Positions 1 through 8,420 of a stretch of DNA of 64,000 bases are shown here, piece after piece. The translations under genes and the position numbers were made by a program. Within the stretch, counting starts at the first letter, position 1. The number at the start of each line of letters is the position of its first letter. This DNA is from Streptomyces asoensis (lineage in GTDB: Bacteria; Actinomycetota; Actinomycetes; Streptomycetales; Streptomycetaceae): positions 8,122,001-8,186,000 of the forward strand of contig NZ_CP049838.1 in assembly GCF_013085465.1 (NCBI RefSeq), given 5' to 3'. The notes below the pieces were generated by a model that saw only the letters and a list, made by a program, of their open reading frames with translations, ran no database searches and was not told the DNA's origin.

Positions 1-2
1 CC

Positions 3-356
3 GCAGCGCACGCGGACAAGGCCGGCATCGAAGCCCTGGACGAGATCCTGGCCCAGGGCATGCTGGCCGTGGCCGGTGACGACGTGGACACCGCAGTCGC
101 TCTGAACGCCCGCTTCCACGCGAAGATCATCGAGCTCGCGGGCAACGCGGTACTCGCCGAACTCGCGGCCCAGGTGGACCGCCGGGTGCGCTGGTACTAC
201 ACGCCGATCGCCCGGCAGCGCGGCAACCAGTCCTGGATCGAGCACCGCGACCTGATCGCCGCGATCGCCGCCCACGACGAGCAGTTGGCCACCCGGTTGA
301 TGCGTGAACACACCGAGCACACCCGGCGCTCGTATCACGACCGCCCCAAGTCCTGA
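3..356 (+). CDS. GntR-family regulator, C-terminal FCD domain (partial)
   Basis: Only the last 117 codons lie in the window; the frame is open from base 3 and the DNA-binding half is upstream. What remains is all-helical and looks like the FCD effector-binding domain of FadR-type GntR regulators. The spaced histidines in NARFHAKIIELAGN and LMREHTEHTRR match the positions that usually hold the metal or ligand in this domain. It ends 186 bp before the ROK regulator on the same strand. The effector cannot be inferred. Family assignment is fairly safe; the real start is not visible. Confidence 0.8.
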   Translation, partial: AAHADKAGIEALDEILAQGMLAVAGDDVDTAVALNARFHAKIIELAGNAVLAELAAQVDRRVRWYYTPIARQRGNQSWIEHRDLIAAIAAHDEQLATRLMREHTEHTRRSYHDRPKS

Positions 357-542
357 GCCCTCTTGGGATACTTGTCTCACTGGGCTTCGACCTGTTTTGG
401 GTGCGTCTGCTCCGTCCTTTGTCCTGTGAGTGGAGAAAGTTGACGGCAATCCGTGCACAGCTTCTTCCCAGGTTCGGTAGGCGCTGCTACGTTCCCTTCG
501 AAAGCCCGACACTGGTGGCCGAACTGAGGCGGGGAGGGGCTC

Positions 543-1733
543 GTGAGACGTATGACGGCACGACCCGCGAACGCCCACCAGGCCCGTCTGCTCAAGCTGT
601 TGCGGGACGGCGGCCCCAACTCCCGTGCCCAACTGGGTGATCAGGTCGACCTGTCGCGGTCCAAGCTGGCCGTGGAGGTGGACCGGCTCCTGGAGACGGG
701 TCTGGTCGTGGCCGACGGACTCGCCGCGTCGCGCGGCGGCCGCCGCTCCCACAACGTCCGGCTCAACCCCGGGCTGCGCTTCCTCGGCGTCGACATCGGC
801 GCGACCTCGGTCGACGTCGCCGTCACCAACGCCGAACTGGAGACCCTCGGACACCTCAACCAGCCCCTCGACGTACGTGAGGGTCCGGTCGCGGTCTTCG
901 AGCAAGTCCTGTCCATGGCCGCGAAGTTGAGGGCGACGGGACTCGCCGAGGGCTTCGACGGCGCCGGCATCGGCGTACCCGGGCCGGTTCGTTTCCCCGA
1001 AGGCGTGCCGGTGGCACCGCCGATCATGCCCGGCTGGGACGGCTTCCCCGTGCGGGAGGCGCTCAGCCAGGAGCTGGGCTGCCCGGTGATGGTCGACAAC
1101 GACGTGAACCTCATGGCGATGGGGGAGCAGCACGCGGGCGTCGCCCGCACCGTCGCCGACTTCCTCTGCGTCAAGATCGGCACCGGGATCGGCTGCGGCA
1201 TCGTCGTCGGCGGCCATGTCTACCGCGGTACGACCGGCAGCGCGGGCGACATCGGGCACATCCAGGTCGTGCCCGACGGCCGTCCGTGCGCCTGTGGCAA
1301 CCGGGGTTGCCTGGAGGCCTACTTCAGCGGCGCGGCCCTGGCCCGGGACGCGCTGGAGGCGGCCCAGCAGGGTCTCTCGGCGGAACTCGCGGCACGGCTG
1401 GCGACGAACGGCGGCCTCACCGCCGTCGATGTCGCCGCCGCGGCGGCCGCGGGAGACGCCACCTCCCTGGAGATGATCCGTGAGGGCGGCAACCGTGTCG
1501 GCCAGGTCATCGCCGGACTCGTCTCGTTCTTCAACCCCGGCCTGGTGGTGATCGGCGGCGGGGTGACCGGCCTCGGTCACACCCTGCTCGCCGCGATCCG
1601 CACCCAGGTGTACCGCCAGTCGTTGCCCCTGGCGACCGGCAACCTGCCCATCGTTCTCGGGGAGTTGGGCCCCACCGCCGGTGTCATCGGCGCGGCCCGG
1701 CTGATCAGCGACCACCTTTTCTCACCCGCGTAA
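543..1733 (+). CDS. ROK-family transcriptional regulator
   Basis: A 396-residue protein starting at GTG 543, preceded by GGGGAGGGG at about 531-539. Residues 12-65 form a winged helix-turn-helix (LLKLLRDGGPNSRAQLGDQV). Residues 80-390 form the sugar-kinase-like ROK fold, with the phosphate-loop sequence LGVDIGATSVDVAV, the acidic motif DNDVNLMAMGE, and the zinc motif CACGNRGCLEAY after GHIQVVPDG. Such proteins are cytoplasmic repressors or activators controlled by a sugar or sugar phosphate. The position directly ahead of a sugar ABC importer on the same strand suggests it controls that importer and perhaps the genes after it. Because the Asp of DNDVN is kept, some kinase activity cannot be excluded. 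Confidence 0.9.
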   Translation: MRRMTARPANAHQARLLKLLRDGGPNSRAQLGDQVDLSRSKLAVEVDRLLETGLVVADGLAASRGGRRSHNVRLNPGLRFLGVDIGATSVDVAVTNAELETLGHLNQPLDVREGPVAVFEQVLSMAAKLRATGLAEGFDGAGIGVPGPVRFPEGVPVAPPIMPGWDGFPVREALSQELGCPVMVDNDVNLMAMGEQHAGVARTVADFLCVKIGTGIGCGIVVGGHVYRGTTGSAGDIGHIQVVPDGRPCACGNRGCLEAYFSGAALARDALEAAQQGLSAELAARLATNGGLTAVDVAAAAAAGDATSLEMIREGGNRVGQVIAGLVSFFNPGLVVIGGGVTGLGHTLLAAIRTQVYRQSLPLATGNLPIVLGELGPTAGVIGAARLISDHLFSPA

Positions 1734-1812
1734 GCCGCTACCCGGCACGGTCTCAGCAGCACAGCGTGCCGCTGCGCCCTGCCCTGCCCTGCCCCGCTCC
1801 GCCCGTCCCGCC

Positions 1813-1849
1813 TGTTCTGCCCTGAGAACAACGACTTGTTCTGCCCTGA
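1813..1849 (+). promoter_or_regulatory. 13-bp direct repeat, candidate operator of the ABC importer
   Basis: TGTTCTGCCCTGA occurs twice exactly, at 1813-1825 and 1837-1849, so the copies start 24 bp apart. The first is followed by AGAAC, giving the inverted pair GTTCT/AGAAC at 1814-1829. The site is 34 bp before the ATP-binding gene. Position and repetition suggest a regulator site, possibly for the ROK protein; this is inference. Confidence 0.4.
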
Positions 1850-1882
1850 CTCCGGCCCGCACGTCCGCCGAGGGGAACCCAC

Positions 1883-3454
1883 ATGGCAACAGAACCACCC
1901 CTGCTCAGCATGTCCGGCATCACCAAGTCCTTCCCCGGAGTACGGGCGTTGGACGGCGTAGACCTCGCCGTCCAGGCCGGTGAGGTGCACTGCCTGCTCG
2001 GCCAGAACGGTGCCGGGAAGTCCACCCTCATCAAGGTTCTGGCCGGCGCCCACCAGCCCGACGACGGCGTCATCTGCTGGCAGGGCGATCCCGTCACCCT
2101 GCGCTCCCCGATCGCCGCCATGCGCCTCGGCATCGCCACCATCTACCAGGAACTCGACCTGGTGGAGCACCTGTCGGTGGCCGAGAACGTCCACTTGGGA
2201 CATGAACCCACGGCCGCCGGATTCGTCGTACGGGGCAAGGTGGCGCGCGCCTCAACGAGTGCTCTGCTGAAGCGGCTTGGGCATGCCGAGATCGACCCCG
2301 CCCGGTCGGTGGGGGAGTTGTCGGCGGCACAGCAGCAGATCGTCTCCATGGCGCGGGCGCTCTCCCACGACGTACGGCTCATCGTGATGGACGAACCTTC
2401 CGCAGCGCTCGACCCCGACGAGGTCGACAATCTGTTCCGTATCGTCGGCGACCTGACCGCCGACGGAGTGGCCGTCGTCTACATCTCGCACCGGCTGGAG
2501 GAGATCCGCCGCATCGGCGACCGCGTGACCGTACTGAAGGACGGCCGCGCGGTGGCGGGTGGGCTTCCGGCGAAGACGACACCGACCCGCCAGGTCGTCG
2601 CGTTGATGACGGGGCGCAACGTCGAGTACGTCTTCCCCGAGCGGCCCTCGGGTGACGTGGTCGCCGCGACGGACAGTGCCAGGGGCGTGGCCGGCGTCGG
2701 CGCCGGGTCTGCCGACGGGACGCCGGTGCTGGAAGTGCGAGGGCTCGTCAGAGAGGGTGAGTTCGCGGCCCTCGACCTGACCGTGCGGCCCGGAGAGATC
2801 GTCGGGCTCGCCGGACTGGTCGGCTCGGGGCGATCGGAGATCCTGGAGACGATCTACGGAGCGCGGAAGCCGAGCGCCGGTCAAGTCCTCGTCGACGGAC
2901 GGCCGTTGCGTCCCGGCAGTGTGCGGGCGGCCGTACGGGCCGGGCTCGGACTGGCCCCCGAGGAACGCAAGGCGCAGGCCCTGCTGATGCTGGAGTCCGT
3001 CACCCGCAATGTCTCCGTCTCCTCCATGTCCCGCTTCTCGCGCGGGGGTTGGATCGACCGGCGTGCCGAACGGGGAGCGGCGCGGGCCGCGACGCGTGAG
3101 CTGTCGCTGCGCCCCGACAATCCGTCCGTCCCCGTGCGCACGCTGTCCGGCGGCAACCAGCAGAAGGCGGTCCTGGCCCGCTGGCTGCTGCGTGGCTGCC
3201 GGGTCCTGCTCCTCGACGAGCCGACGCGCGGCGTCGACGTCGGCGCCCGCGCCGAACTGTATACAGTCGTCCGTCGACTGGCTGACGAAGGCCTCGCCGT
3301 GCTGTTGGTCTCCAGCGAGGTGCCCGAGGTGCTCGGCCTCTCCGACCGCGTGCTGGTGCTCCGCGAAGGCCGCGTCGTCCACACGGCGCCGGCCCGTGAG
3401 CTGGACGAACACCGCGTACTCGATCTCGTCATGGAAGGAAGCCCGGCGTCATGA
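1883..3454 (+). CDS. Sugar ABC transporter ATP-binding protein (RbsA/MglA type)
   Basis: A 523-residue protein with two fused nucleotide-binding domains, the usual design of CUT2 (ribose/galactose/xylose type) importers. Domain 1 has Walker A GQNGAGKST, signature LSAAQQQIVSMARAL and Walker B LIVMDEPSA. Domain 2 has a degenerate Walker A (GLVGSGRSE), as is normal in this family, with signature LSGGNQQKAVLARWL and LLLDEPTRGVDVGA. It sits on the inner membrane face and powers the permease encoded next, whose ATG overlaps this stop by 4 bases. ATG 1883 follows GAGGGGAACCCAC. The linker between domains (about residues 255-280) is long and Gly/Ala-rich. The substrate is unknown. Confidence 0.93.
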   Translation: MATEPPLLSMSGITKSFPGVRALDGVDLAVQAGEVHCLLGQNGAGKSTLIKVLAGAHQPDDGVICWQGDPVTLRSPIAAMRLGIATIYQELDLVEHLSVAENVHLGHEPTAAGFVVRGKVARASTSALLKRLGHAEIDPARSVGELSAAQQQIVSMARALSHDVRLIVMDEPSAALDPDEVDNLFRIVGDLTADGVAVVYISHRLEEIRRIGDRVTVLKDGRAVAGGLPAKTTPTRQVVALMTGRNVEYVFPERPSGDVVAATDSARGVAGVGAGSADGTPVLEVRGLVREGEFAALDLTVRPGEIVGLAGLVGSGRSEILETIYGARKPSAGQVLVDGRPLRPGSVRAAVRAGLGLAPEERKAQALLMLESVTRNVSVSSMSRFSRGGWIDRRAERGAARAATRELSLRPDNPSVPVRTLSGGNQQKAVLARWLLRGCRVLLLDEPTRGVDVGARAELYTVVRRLADEGLAVLLVSSEVPEVLGLSDRVLVLREGRVVHTAPARELDEHRVLDLVMEGSPAS

Positions 3455-4467
3455 CGCAGCCCGTCTCCCCACCGCGGGACAGCACCGACAAGGTGCCGCA
3501 GATCCCGCTCCCCACCTGGCGCACCGTAATGGCCCGCGCCGACGTCCGTACCCTCTCGCTGCTCGGCGTGCTCGCCGCGCTCATCGTGATCGGCGGGATC
3601 ACCAAACCGGACGAGTTCCTCGACACCCGCAACCTCCAGCTCGTCCTCACCCAGGGGTCCGTGATCGGCGTCGTCACCGTCGGTATGACCTTCGTCATCA
3701 CCTCCGGGGGCATCGACCTCTCGGTCGGTGCGATCGTCGCGCTGGCATCGGTGTGGGCGACCACGGTCGCCACCCAGGAATACGGTTTCGCGGGCATTCT
3801 CTTCACGGCGGTGATCGTCGGACTGGGCTGTGGCCTGGTCAACGGTCTGCTCATCGCGTACGGCGGGATGGTGCCGTTCATCGCGACGCTCGCCATGCTG
3901 GCCTCCGCCCGCGGACTGGCCCTCCAGATCACGGACGGCCGGACGCAGATCGTGACCGTGGACGGCGTCCTCGACCTGGGAGAGCGCGACGCCTATGTGC
4001 TCGGTGTCCCGCCGCTTGTGATCGTCTTCGCGATCGTGACGGTCATCGGCTGGTTGGTGCTGAACCGCACCACGTTCGGCCGCCGCACGGTGGCCGTCGG
4101 CGGTAACGCGGAGGCTGCCCGGCTCGCCGGCATCGACGTACGCCGCCAACGGCTGTACCTCTACCTGCTGTCCGGCCTGTGCTGCGGCATCGCCGCCTTC
4201 CTGCTGATCATCCTGTCCGGCTCGGGACAGAACACCAACGGCAACCTCTACGAACTCGACGCCATCGCGGCCGCGATCATCGGCGGCACGCTGCTCACCG
4301 GGGGGCGCGGCACCATCACCGGCTCCGTGCTCGGCGTACTGATCTTCACCACGATCACCAACATCTTCGCCCTGAACAACCTACAGAGCGACGTCCAGCA
4401 GATCGCCAAGGGCGCGATCATCGTCGCCGCCGTGCTGGTCCAGCGCCGTACCGCGAGCACGACCTGA
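3451..4467 (+). CDS. Sugar ABC transporter permease (RbsC type)
   Basis: A 338-residue integral membrane protein with 8-10 predicted helices, starting in an ATGA overlap with the ATPase gene. It shows the CUT2 permease pattern, with GMTFVITSGGIDLSVGAIVA near residue 75 and GGNAEAARLAGIDVRR near residue 210, the cytoplasmic loop that contacts the ATPase. It would form the sugar channel together with the ATPase and the lipoprotein encoded next. Length is normal for the family (about 320-340). The substrate is not predictable from the sequence, but the downstream oxidoreductase and isomerases suggest a polyol, inositol-like sugar or glycoside. Confidence 0.92.
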   Translation: MTQPVSPPRDSTDKVPQIPLPTWRTVMARADVRTLSLLGVLAALIVIGGITKPDEFLDTRNLQLVLTQGSVIGVVTVGMTFVITSGGIDLSVGAIVALASVWATTVATQEYGFAGILFTAVIVGLGCGLVNGLLIAYGGMVPFIATLAMLASARGLALQITDGRTQIVTVDGVLDLGERDAYVLGVPPLVIVFAIVTVIGWLVLNRTTFGRRTVAVGGNAEAARLAGIDVRRQRLYLYLLSGLCCGIAAFLLIILSGSGQNTNGNLYELDAIAAAIIGGTLLTGGRGTITGSVLGVLIFTTITNIFALNNLQSDVQQIAKGAIIVAAVLVQRRTASTT

Positions 4468-4484
4468 GGAAAGGGTTCACCGTC

Positions 4485-5546
4485 ATGCCAGAGCCGACAC
4501 CGTTCACGAACCGCTTCACCAGTCGCAGAGGAATGCTCTTCGGGGCCGCCGCCGTCTCGGCAGGCACCTTCCTCGTGGGTTGCACCAGCAATGACTCCAA
4601 GGACGAGGAACCGGCCGCGAACGACCAGCCGGCCGCCGACGACAAGCCCGGCAAGCAGGTCACCATCGGCTTCGCCGGACCGCAGGCCGACCACGGCTGG
4701 CTCAACGCCATCAACGACAACGCGGAGAGCCGCGCGAAGAAGTACTCCGACGTGACGCTGGAGATCACCGAGGGCTCGAACGACACCGCCCAGCAGATCG
4801 GCCAGATCGAGACCCTCATCAACAAGAAGGTCGACGTCCTGGTCGTGCTGCCCGCCGACGGCAAGGCCCTCACCCAGGTCGGCCTGAAGGCGATGCGCGC
4901 GGGCATCCCCGTCGTCAACCTCGACCGGATCTTCAACACACCGCAGGCGTACCGGTGTTGGGTCGGCGGCGACAACTACGGGATGGGTCTCAACGCCGGG
5001 CACTACATCGGGGAGAAACTCAAGGGAAAGTCCGACGCCCGCGTGATCGAGCTGGCCGGTCTGGACAACCTGGAGCTCACCAAGCAGCGCACCCAGGGTT
5101 TCGACGACGCCCTGAAGAACTACCCCAACATCAAGAAGGTCGCTCGGCAGGCCGCCGAGTTCACGGTCGAGTCGGGGCAGGCCAAGATGGCCCAACTGCT
5201 CCAGGCTCAGTCCAAGTTCGACGCGCTGTGGAATCACGACGACGACCAGGGTGTGGGCGCGCTGCGCGCCATCGAGCAGGCCGGACGTGACGACTTCCTG
5301 ATGGTCGGCGGCGCGGGTGCCCTTGCCGCGTTCCAGGCGATCAAGCAGGACAACGGTGTCCTGAAGGCAACCGTTCTCTACCCGCCGACCATGGCCGCCT
5401 CCGCCATCGACCTCGCCCGCGCGCTCGGCCAGGGCAAGGGCGTCGGCGGTCTCGCCGAGTACGAGATCCCCGCCTCGATCACCCTCTACTCGGCGGTCGT
5501 CGACAAGACCAACGTCGACCAGTACATGTCCACAGGCTTCAAGTAG
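4485..5546 (+). CDS. Sugar ABC transporter substrate-binding lipoprotein
   Basis: ATG 4485 (MPEPTPFTNRFTSRRGMLFG) is chosen because it follows GAGGAAAGGG and begins a signal sequence; the open frame extends further upstream only inside the permease gene. The protein has 353 residues. A Tat-like TSRRGMLF is followed by the lipobox LVGC, so export by Tat and lipid anchoring are likely. The mature part is a periplasmic-binding-protein type I (RbsB-like) fold, with VTIGFAGPQADHGWLNAIND at its start and IPVVNLDRIF in the middle. It delivers the sugar to the permease encoded 17 bp upstream. Confidence 0.92.
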   Translation: MPEPTPFTNRFTSRRGMLFGAAAVSAGTFLVGCTSNDSKDEEPAANDQPAADDKPGKQVTIGFAGPQADHGWLNAINDNAESRAKKYSDVTLEITEGSNDTAQQIGQIETLINKKVDVLVVLPADGKALTQVGLKAMRAGIPVVNLDRIFNTPQAYRCWVGGDNYGMGLNAGHYIGEKLKGKSDARVIELAGLDNLELTKQRTQGFDDALKNYPNIKKVARQAAEFTVESGQAKMAQLLQAQSKFDALWNHDDDQGVGALRAIEQAGRDDFLMVGGAGALAAFQAIKQDNGVLKATVLYPPTMAASAIDLARALGQGKGVGGLAEYEIPASITLYSAVVDKTNVDQYMSTGFK

Positions 5547-6063
5547 GGCGTGCTCTGTCCGGGGGCGGTCGCACGCCACGGGGTTCGGCCGCGGGGCGCG
5601 GGCTATCGGCTACGGAATACGAAGTACGAGCTACGGGATTCGGGATACGGGCGACGAGCCGGAGGCAACAGGCTCTGTGCGCCGGGTGTTCTGCCGAACG
5701 GCCTGAACCGCAGGCGTGATGCGGGACCACCGACCTCCGTCGCGCTCGCCCGGGCTCCGCACGGCGCGGTCGCAGTCGTCGGCTCTGCCTGTAGGTGCCC
5801 ACCGGGTCCGGGTTCGGTGCCACCGCCCCTTGGGTCGCATCCACCGCATCCACCGCATCCACCCCATCGACCAGGGAAGGCCCGACCCCAACGAGCCTGC
5901 CGCGCCCCAGCAAGCCCCTGTCCGAGCCGAACCCGCCCACTGGACGGCATCAGCCCCGTCCGGCGGCACCAGCTCCCCCTGGGCATGCGCCGGACGGCCC
6001 GGGCCCTCGTGCCCGACGGCGTCCCACCCCCCACCGTGCCACGACGACGAGGAGGACAACCGT
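5547..6063. other. 517-bp intergenic region with short repeats
   Basis: No convincing gene was found. The frame of the next gene is open through most of it but reads as low-complexity sequence without a good start. It contains degenerate TACGG/TACGA steps at about 5608-5650 and three tandem copies of CATCCACCGC-like 9-10-mers at about 5838-5868. The length suggests a separate promoter for the downstream oxidoreductase, though no clear -10/-35 pair was identified. Confidence 0.5.
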
Positions 6064-7272
6064 ATGGAACAGCCGCAGCAGTCAGCAGGACCGGAGGCGG
6101 GCAAGCAGCCGCTCCGTGTGGGGATGGTCGGTTACGCGTTCATGGGCGCTGCCCACTCCCAGGGCTGGCGCACCGCGGGCCGAGTCTTCGATCTTCCCCG
6201 CCGTCCGGTCCTCGCCGTGATCTGCGGCCGCGACCCCTCCGCCGTGCGGGCGGCGGCGGACCGGCACGGCTGGGCGGCGACCGAGACCGACTGGCGTGCT
6301 CTGATCGCCCGGGACGACGTCGACCTCGTCGACATCTGCACCCCCGGCGACTCCCACGCCGAGATCGCAGTGGCGGCGCTGGCCGCCGGCAAGCACGTCC
6401 TGTGCGAGAAGCCCCTCGCGAACACCGTCGAGGAGGCCGAGACCATGGCACGCGCCGCAGAAGCCGCGCACACGCGGGGCCAGTTGGCGATGGTCGGCTT
6501 CAACTACCGCCGGGTCCCGGCCACCGCCCTGGCCCGGCGGATGGTTGCCGAAGGCCGGCTGGGGACGCTGCGCCACGTCCGCGTGACATACCTCCAGGAC
6601 TGGCTGGTCGACCGCGAGTTCCCACTGACGTGGCGACTGCGCAGGGAACTGGCCGGCTCCGGCTCGCTCGGCGACCTGGGCGCGCACATCGTCGACCTCG
6701 CACAGCACCTGGCGGGGGAGCGGCTCGCGGGAGTCTCCGCGATCACCGAGACCTTCGTACGGCAGCGACCGCTGCCCGATGGTCCGACGAGCGGCCTGAG
6801 CGCGCCCTCCGCCGTCGGCACCGGCACGGTCACCGTGGACGACGCCGCCCTGTTCACCGGTCGCTTCACCTCCGGCGCGCTCGCCTCCTTCGAGGCGACC
6901 CGGTTCGCCACCGGACGCAAGAACGCCCTGCGCCTCGAACTCAACGGTGAACGCGGCTCGTTGGCCTTCGATCTGGAGCGCCTCAACGAACTCTGGTTCC
7001 ACGACGCCACCGAACCCAGCACGCACGCCGGCTTCCGCCGCATCCTCGTCACCGAACCCGACCACCCCTACCTGAACGCCTGGTGGCCGCCGGGCCATGG
7101 GCTCGGCTACGAGCACACCTTCGTCCACCAGGTCCGCGACCTGGTGCACGCCGTCGCCGAGGGCAGCCGCCCCGAACCCTCCTTCGCCGACGGGCTACAG
7201 GTTCAGCGCGTCCTGGCGGCGGTCGAGGAGAGCGCCGAGAAGAACTCCGTCTACACCCCGATAGCGGACTGA
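6064..7272 (+). CDS. Gfo/Idh/MocA-family NAD(P)-dependent oxidoreductase
   Basis: A 402-residue protein. ATG 6064 is preceded by GAGGAGG at about 6050. The N-terminal Rossmann domain starts with LRVGMVGYAFMGAAHSQGW and carries the family motif CEKPLANTVEEAE, whose Lys is the usual catalytic or substrate-binding residue. GSGSLGDLGAHIVDLAQHL in the C-terminal domain matches the conserved GGG..DxGxHxxD region. The enzyme should oxidise or reduce a hydroxyl of a sugar, inositol or glycoside in the cytoplasm. It lies 21 bp before a TIM-barrel isomerase, a common pairing for inositol or 3-keto-sugar metabolism. The exact substrate is unknown. Confidence 0.9.
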   Translation: MEQPQQSAGPEAGKQPLRVGMVGYAFMGAAHSQGWRTAGRVFDLPRRPVLAVICGRDPSAVRAAADRHGWAATETDWRALIARDDVDLVDICTPGDSHAEIAVAALAAGKHVLCEKPLANTVEEAETMARAAEAAHTRGQLAMVGFNYRRVPATALARRMVAEGRLGTLRHVRVTYLQDWLVDREFPLTWRLRRELAGSGSLGDLGAHIVDLAQHLAGERLAGVSAITETFVRQRPLPDGPTSGLSAPSAVGTGTVTVDDAALFTGRFTSGALASFEATRFATGRKNALRLELNGERGSLAFDLERLNELWFHDATEPSTHAGFRRILVTEPDHPYLNAWWPPGHGLGYEHTFVHQVRDLVHAVAEGSRPEPSFADGLQVQRVLAAVEESAEKNSVYTPIAD

Positions 7273-7293
7273 GGACCAAGGAGGGCCTGGAGC

Positions 7294-8292
<999 letters not shown>

Positions 8293-8354
8293 GCCGGCCG
8301 AGCAGACCGAGGTAACCGAGCTCCCCACAGGCTCACCTGACTGTGCATCCGTTT

Positions 8355-8376
8355 CCGGGATGACGGCGCATCCCGG
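8355..8376 (+). terminator. Short hairpin between the isomerase and sugar-dehydrogenase genes
   Basis: CCGGGATG (8355-8362) and CATCCCGG (8369-8376) form a perfect 8-bp stem with a 6-base loop, without a U-tract. It may be a weak terminator or an mRNA-processing hairpin in the 128-bp gap. Confidence 0.35.
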
Positions 8377-8420
8377 CATTCGCACCCGCCCGTACAACCA
8401 GCCCCACTCTGGAGGCATCC

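Noticed and set aside
5716..6063. 116-codon N-terminal extension of the Gfo/Idh/MocA protein
   Set aside because: It is low-complexity, lacks a ribosome site at its first codons, and the internal ATG 6064 has GAGGAGG and starts the Rossmann fold.
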